A program made the translations under genes and the position numbers. A stretch of 64,000 nucleotides of DNA. It comes from DASSUW01 sp963730535. GTDB lineage: Bacteria > Actinomycetota > Thermoleophilia > Solirubrobacterales > Solirubrobacteraceae. Shown one piece after another: positions 59,700-64,000 of this stretch. Positions within the stretch are counted from its first letter, which is position 1. Each line of letters begins with the position of its first letter. The notes under the pieces were generated by a model. That model worked only from the letters and a program-made list of their open reading frames with translations, ran no database searches and was not told the DNA's origin. The stretch is taken from positions 413,127 to 477,126 of the forward strand of contig CAVSRU010000003.1 of NCBI GenBank assembly GCA_963730535.1, written 5' to 3'.

Positions 59700-60758
59700 G
59701 TGACGCCGCGGGGCACCGACTGGGGCCTGGCGCTGCTGGTGGCGTTCGGTCTCGTGAGCGGTCTGGCGACCTGGTTTGCCGGGTCCCCGGGCGGCGCCTG
59801 GGTGTTCGGAGCGCACGCGCTGGCGGGCACCGCGCTCGCGCTGCTGCTGGTGTTCAAGCTGCGCCGGGTGCTGCCGCGCGTCGGCGCGCGGGCGCGCCGC
59901 GACCCGCGCACGCTGCGCGGGCTGCTCGCGCTCGGCCTCGTGCTCGCCGTGCTGGTCAGCGGCACGGTGTGGTCGACCGCCGGCCGGGTCGGGGTCGCGG
60001 GTTACACGGTGCTGTTCTGGCACGGCGTGCTCGGCGCGGTCTTGGCTGTCGTCGTGCTCGCTCACGCGCGGGTGCGGGCCAAACACCCCCGCGGGCGTGA
60101 TCTCACCGATCGGCGCCAGTTCCTCACGGCGGCCGCGCTCGGCGCCGGCGCGTTGGCCACGTGGCAACTCCACCGTCCGGTGCAGCGGACGCTCGGTCTG
60201 CCCGGCGCCCGGCGGCGCTTCACCGGCTCCTACGACGCCGGCTCGTTCACCGGCAACGCGTTCCCGACGACCTCGTGGGTCGCCGACCGACCGCGGCCCG
60301 TCGCGGGCGGCTACCGGCTGACCGTCGCCGGACGGGTGCGGCGGCCGCTCGCCGTCACCGCCGCCGAACTGGACCGCGGTGACGCGCTGACCGCCACGCT
60401 GGACTGTACGGGCGGCTTCTTCTCGACCCAGCGCTGGCGTGGCGTCTCGCTCGGCCGGCTGCTCGACGAGGCCGGCGTCGAGCCCGGTGCTCGCCACGTG
60501 CGCGTCATCTCGCGCACCGGTTACCGCTGGAGCTTCGACCTCCGCGACGCCCGCGCCCTGCTGCTCGCCACGCACGTCGGCGGCGAGCCGCTCGCCCACG
60601 GCCACGGCGCGCCGTGCCGCCTTGTCGCCCCGGGGCGACGCGGGTTTCAGTGGGTCAAGTGGGTCGAGCGCGTCGAGATCCATGACGATCCCGACCCGGG
60701 CGCCGTCGCCTCGACACTCTGGAGCAGCTTCACAGCCGCGGGGCGGGGCGCCGCCTGA
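59700..60758 (+). CDS. Membrane-anchored molybdopterin-dependent oxidoreductase
   Basis: 352 residues from a GTG 9 nt after TAGAAT. The first 130 residues hold four helices with His in HALAGTALAL, FWHGVLGAVLAVVVLAHARV and others, like a b-type cytochrome membrane unit. After a DRRQFLTAAALGAGALATW segment follows the sulfite-oxidase-type molybdopterin fold: YRLTVAGRVRRPLAVTAAEL, TATLDCTGGFFSTQRWRGVS (Cys Mo ligand), YRWSFDLRDARALLLATHVG, HGAPCRLVAPGRRGFQWVKW and VERVEIHDDPDPG. The catalytic part would lie outside the membrane with electrons passed to heme; this orientation is inferred. Confidence 0.88.
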   Translation: MTPRGTDWGLALLVAFGLVSGLATWFAGSPGGAWVFGAHALAGTALALLLVFKLRRVLPRVGARARRDPRTLRGLLALGLVLAVLVSGTVWSTAGRVGVAGYTVLFWHGVLGAVLAVVVLAHARVRAKHPRGRDLTDRRQFLTAAALGAGALATWQLHRPVQRTLGLPGARRRFTGSYDAGSFTGNAFPTTSWVADRPRPVAGGYRLTVAGRVRRPLAVTAAELDRGDALTATLDCTGGFFSTQRWRGVSLGRLLDEAGVEPGARHVRVISRTGYRWSFDLRDARALLLATHVGGEPLAHGHGAPCRLVAPGRRGFQWVKWVERVEIHDDPDPGAVASTLWSSFTAAGRGAA

Positions 60759-61224
60759 AGGCGGCAAGCGAGCTCACGTCAGGCACCCGACGTCGGCGCT
60801 CTCGCGGCGGCGCTGGCCTCCGCCAAGCACGAGCTCTCGCTCCCCCGTTCGTGGAGCAGGAGGCGTCTGGCTCCGCGCCATCGACGCGCTCGGTTGGGAC
60901 GAGCGGCGATCATCCGCGATCGCGCCGTCCAGACTCTCGCTCCGCGTGGGCGATGCGGAAGCCGAGGGATGGGCAGCCGACGCTCCTGACCCTCGGTGGC
61001 GAGCAACCTGGTGCTCGGTATCACCAAGGAGGCCCCGGCTCTCCTGAACGTCGAACTCGCCGCGGTCCGCAAAGCAGGTCATCGAACTCCTTTGACACGG
61101 GCCTAAACACCCTGGGCAGCGGCCATGCGCGCGCCCACCTCGCCCCTCTTCGGAATCGCCGAAGGCGCCGCGTCTTCCCGCCGGTCGGCTCGGAACTGAA
61201 GCCGAGGCGCCGCAGCGTTCGCGA
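60759..61224. other. Intergenic stretch with coding-like pieces but no supported gene
   Basis: About 465 bp. One plus-strand frame reads GVWLRAIDALGWDERRSSAI, another (about 60992-61103) VASNLVLGITKEAPALLNVE. They look protein-like but short, out of frame with each other and without starts. Probably the residue of a decayed gene. Confidence 0.35.
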
Positions 61225-61796
61225 CGTTCGTAGCTCACGACTGGCGGTGCGCGCGCCGCTCCGCCTCGGTGCGGATGCCGTCCAGCGAGCTCGCGACGGT
61301 CCGCTCCCACGACGGCGCCACGACCGCTCCCCACCAGGCGCCGAGCGCCCACAGGTCGGTGCCCAGCTCACCGCGATACTCGAACGCCGTCCCACTCCCG
61401 CTTCGCACGCAGCTCGTAGCGCTCGACGACGTGCGGCACCGGCCCCTTGACGAGCCGGAACGTGACGCGCCGCGGGCGCTCGAAGCGGACGGTCTCGACC
61501 GTCGTCACCGTCAGGCCCGGCGCCACGGGCGTGAAGTGCGCGGCGAGGACGAGATCGGCGCCGCGCTCGATCACCTCCAGCTTGCCCCGCAGCGCGCGCG
61601 GCGTCCGGCCGAGGTACGGCGCGGCGATGACGTCGAACACGAGCTCGGGTGGCGCGGCGATGTCCAGCGCGATCGGGCCGAGCGGCCGGAGCCTGCGGCC
61701 GACGCCGATGTCGAGCGTCAGGCCGGCGCGCGCGACGAGCGCAGCCCCCGCGGCGAGCAGGGAGCCGGCGACCGCGGCGCGCAGCGGAAGCGTCAT
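61225..61796 (-). pseudogene. SRPBCC/polyketide-cyclase-like gene with one frameshift
   Basis: From ATG 61796: LRAAVAGSLLAAGAALVARA (helix), LGPIALDIAAPPELVFDVIA, TVTTVETVRFERPRRVTFRL, VKGPVPHVVERYELRAKREW then an early stop at 61368. One base out of phase the family continues: FEYRGELGTDLWALGAWWGA, ERTVASSLDGIRTEAERRT. Deleting one G near 61385 restores it. START-like lipid-binding fold. It is divergent from the radical SAM gene. Confidence 0.7.
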
Positions 61797-61829
61797 CGTT
61801 TCGTTCTACACGGCTGGGATACTCCGCGC

Positions 61830-63226
61830 GTGGCGGCGCGCGGCACCCTGCCCACAGCGACTCGGTCGATCTGCCCGCTTCTGCGGCGCCGGGCTCGACG
61901 CGGAGCTGATCGAGCGGGACGGGCGCGTGATCCTCCGCCGGGAGTGCCCCGAGCACGGCCTGCTCGAAGCGCTCGCGTACGGCGACAGCGAGCGCTGGCG
62001 CGACGTCCAGCGCTACGACCGGCCCGGCGCCGAGCCGCTCCTGCGCCAGACCGCGACCGACAAGGGCTGCCCCAGCGACTGCGGCATCTGCCCGGAGCAC
62101 GCCCAGCACACCTGCCTCGGGATCATCGAGGTCAACACCGGCTGCAACCTCGACTGCCCCGTGTGCTTCGCCGAGTCGGGCACCGGGCATCAGCCGGACG
62201 GCTACTCGCTGTCGCTGGCCCAGGTCGAGTCGATGCTCGACGCGTTCGTCGCCGCCGAGGGGGAGCCCGAGGCGGTCCAGCTGTCGGGCGGCGAGCCGTC
62301 GATCCACCCGCAGATCCTCGAGATGCTGAGCGCCGCGAAGGCGCGCGGGATCCCGCTCGTGATGCTGAACACGAACGGCATCCGGCTCGCGCGCGACCCG
62401 CGCTTCGCGCCGGCGCTCGCGGCGCTCGGGATCCACGTCTACCTCCAGTTCGACGGGTTCGACGACGCCACCCACCTGGCGATCCGGGGCCGGCGGCTGC
62501 AGGAGATCAAGCAGGCGGCGCTGGACCGCTGTGCCGCCGCCGGCGTCGGCGTCTCGCTGGCCGCCGCGGTCGAGCGCGGGATCAACGAGCACGAGCTCGG
62601 CGCGATCGTGCGGTTCGGCGTCGAGCATCCGGCCGTCAACGGCGTCTTCTTCCAGCCGGTCACGCACACCGGACGGCATCCCGCGTTCGATCCGCTCGAC
62701 CGGCTGACCAACGTCGAGGTGATCCGCGGGCTGTGCGCGCAGCTGCCCGAGTGGTTCCGCGAGGACGACTTCGTCGCGGTGCCGTGCTGCTCGCCGACCT
62801 GCCGCTCGGCGACCTACGCGCTCTACGACGGCGAGGACCTCGTGCCGCTGCCGCGGCTCGTCGACGTCGACCGCTACCTCGGCTTCGTCACCAACCGCGC
62901 CGTGCCCGACCTCGAGGTGGCCGCCGCGTTGAGCGGGCTGTTCAGCGCATCCGCGGCCGGCGGGACCGAGCGCACCGGCGACCGGCTGGAGTGCGTGGCC
63001 TGCGGCGTCGGGCTGCCCGAGGAGCTGCAACAGCATCGCGGCGCGCGGGTTCATGGTCGTCGCGCAGGACTTCCAGGACGAGTGGACGCTCGACGTCGGG
63101 AAGCTGCGCAAGTGCTGCGTGGGCGAGATCGTCCCCGACGGACGGATCATCCCGTTCTGCGCCTACAACGCCGCGGGCTACCGCAAGCAGGTCCGCGCGG
63201 ACCTGGCCGCCGGAACGATCGCGTGA
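61830..63226 (+). pseudogene. Tes/MJ0619-like radical SAM gene with two single-base frameshifts
   Basis: GTG at 61830, 6 nt after a GATACT box. Removing one base near 61880 gives an N-terminal zinc-ribbon-like part (ICPFCGAGLDAELIERDG, RRECPEHG). Then TDKGCPSDCGICPEHAQHTC (extra Fe-S ligands), LGIIEVNTGCNLDCPVCFAE (CX3CX2C radical SAM cluster), VQLSGGEPSIHPQILEML (GGEP), AVPCCSPTCRSATYALY and, after a second shift near 63020, LDVGKLRKCCVGEIVPDGRI with IPFCAYNAAGYRKQV. Every segment fits the MJ0619 family, which includes tetraether lipid synthase. Repaired length is about 465 residues. The product could be a lipid-crosslinking or another radical SAM enzyme. Confidence 0.8.
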
Positions 63227-64000
63227 CCGGCCTGCTGCCCGATGGCGACCTGAAGGCCTGCTGCGCGCAGCTCTACGAGAGCGACGCGGTGCTCTGGCTG
63301 CTCGACGGCGAGCTGCACCCGGGCGGGGAGCGGCTCACCCTGCGTCTCGCAGAGCTGGCGGGCGTCGCGCCGGGTCAGCGCGTCGTCGACGTCGCCTGCG
63401 GCAGGGGCGCCACCGCGCTCCTCCTCGCGCGCGAGCTGGGCTGCGAGGCGGTCGGCGTCGACCTCGGCGCCCGTGCGATCGCGCAGGCGAGGCACGCGGC
63501 CGGCGCCGGCGAGCGCGCGAGCTTCCTGGTCGGCGACGCCGAGACGCTGCCGCTCCGCGACGCCGGCTTCGACGTCGCGCTCTCCGAATGCTCGTTGTGC
63601 ACGTTCCCCGACAAGCCGCAGGGCGATCGCCGAGATGGCGCGCGTCGTCCGGCCGGGCGGGACGATCGCGATCGCCGACGTCACCGCCGACCTCGACGCA
63701 CTCCCCGCCGCGCTGCGCACCGCGGCAGCGCAGGTCGCGTGCGTGGCCGACGCCCGCAGCGCCGACGAGTACGTCGCGCTGCTGCGCGACGCCGGCTGCG
63801 AGCCGCTGGCGACCGAACCGCACGACGCCGAGCTGCGCGCCATGGCCGACCGCGTCGAGGCGCGGCTCCGAGTCGCTCGGATGGTCACGCCGCCGGGCGA
63901 GCAGCGCGAGCGCGCGCGCGAGGCCGCGGCGCTCGCCCGCATGGCGATCGAGGCGATCGCGCGCGGAAGCCTCGGCTACGCGCTGATCACCGCCCGCGTC
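63223..64000 (+). CDS. Class I SAM methyltransferase (frameshifted, cut by window end)
   Basis: GTG at 63223 overlaps the radical SAM stop (GTGA), so translation is coupled. LKACCAQLYESDAVLWLLDG, LHPGGERLTLRLAELAG, then SAM motif I QRVVDVACGRGATALLLARE, CEAVGVDLGARAIAQARHAA, FLVGDAETLPLRDAGFDVAL and SECSLCTFPDKP. One extra G near 63620 throws the frame; it resumes AIAEMARVVRPGGTIAIADV and runs past the end of the window. The CC near the start and the HPGG segment resemble a group of ArsM-like methyltransferases, but the substrate is open. Confidence 0.8.
   Translation, partial: MTGLLPDGDLKACCAQLYESDAVLWLLDGELHPGGERLTLRLAELAGVAPGQRVVDVACGRGATALLLARELGCEAVGVDLGARAIAQARHAAGAGERASFLVGDAETLPLRDAGFDVALSECSLCTFPDKPQGDRRDGARRPAGRDDRDRRRHRRPRRTPRRAAHRGSAGRVRGRRPQRRRVRRAAARRRLRAAGDRTARRRAARHGRPRRGAAPSRSDGHAAGRAARARARGRGARPHGDRGDRARKPRLRADHRPR

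Overview
The window comes from a very GC-rich actinobacterial genome. The gene complement suggests the class Thermoleophilia, probably order Solirubrobacterales: an F420-type PPOX enzyme, many VOC proteins, a CsoR regulator, a LytR C-terminal protein, a LAL-type LuxR regulator, remnants of a flagellar locus with CsrA and a FliA-class sigma factor, and abundant leaderless-looking starts with a TANNNT box about 6-9 nt before ATG/GTG. This placement is an inference from content. There is no rRNA gene, CRISPR array or intact mobile element; the only tRNA-like sequence is a 3' part of a tRNA-Ala.

1-8 kb: a Ser/Thr kinase (cut by the window start), a DsbA-like protein, then a shrunken flagellar locus: csrA, a FliA-class sigma gene, flaG, a 37-codon fliD stub and a FliT-like gene. 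Three sites of the form TCAAG-N15/16-CCGA lie upstream of the sigma gene, upstream of flaG and at an orphan position with no gene behind it. A yciH/SUI1 gene, a YihY membrane protein and small acidic proteins follow. 8-22 kb: accessory single genes (cupins, VOC proteins, an M14 carboxypeptidase, a slipin, hydrolases, an ECF sigma with a SnoaL-like tail coupled to a truncated metallo-beta-lactamase gene, aldo-keto reductase, GYD and PPOX proteins) mixed with gene fragments. 22-28 kb: a DrrAB-type ABC exporter with a TauD-like oxygenase, then the tightly overlapping dedA-uppP-purM group and a secreted S1 protease. 28-36 kb: cell-envelope/polysaccharide genes (DUF354, CapD-like dehydratase, LytR_C protein, a FlgD-Ig-like secreted protein, two glycosyltransferases). 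36-44 kb: csoR with a clear self-operator, a divergent hydrolase/SDR pair with two palindromes between them, a lytic transglycosylase-like protein and pyrD.

44-53 kb: a stress-type island: USP-DUF2252-SulP-DUF202 run on the plus strand, then HdeD, a large LAL-type LuxR regulator on the minus strand, and a DUF1269 gene. Two near-identical sites (TCAC-N9-GTGA-N7-TCACACA) stand about 50 bp upstream of HdeD and between the regulator and DUF1269, which makes a small regulon very likely. 53-64 kb: a region rich in broken genes (ABM monooxygenase, PhzF, USP-like, FAD oxidoreductase) and single-base frameshifts. It also holds an AraC regulator, a cytosine/guanine-type deaminase, SixA, a cold-shock protein, a membrane-anchored molybdopterin oxidoreductase, and a Tes/MJ0619-like radical SAM gene coupled to a methyltransferase at the window end.

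A dispersed palindromic element with related ends occurs three times (about 5.5, 37.1 and 44.3 kb). The 37 kb copy carries two 55-bp palindromic units on a 60-bp period. The frequent frameshifts in the last 10 kb may be real decay or assembly error; the sequence alone cannot separate these.
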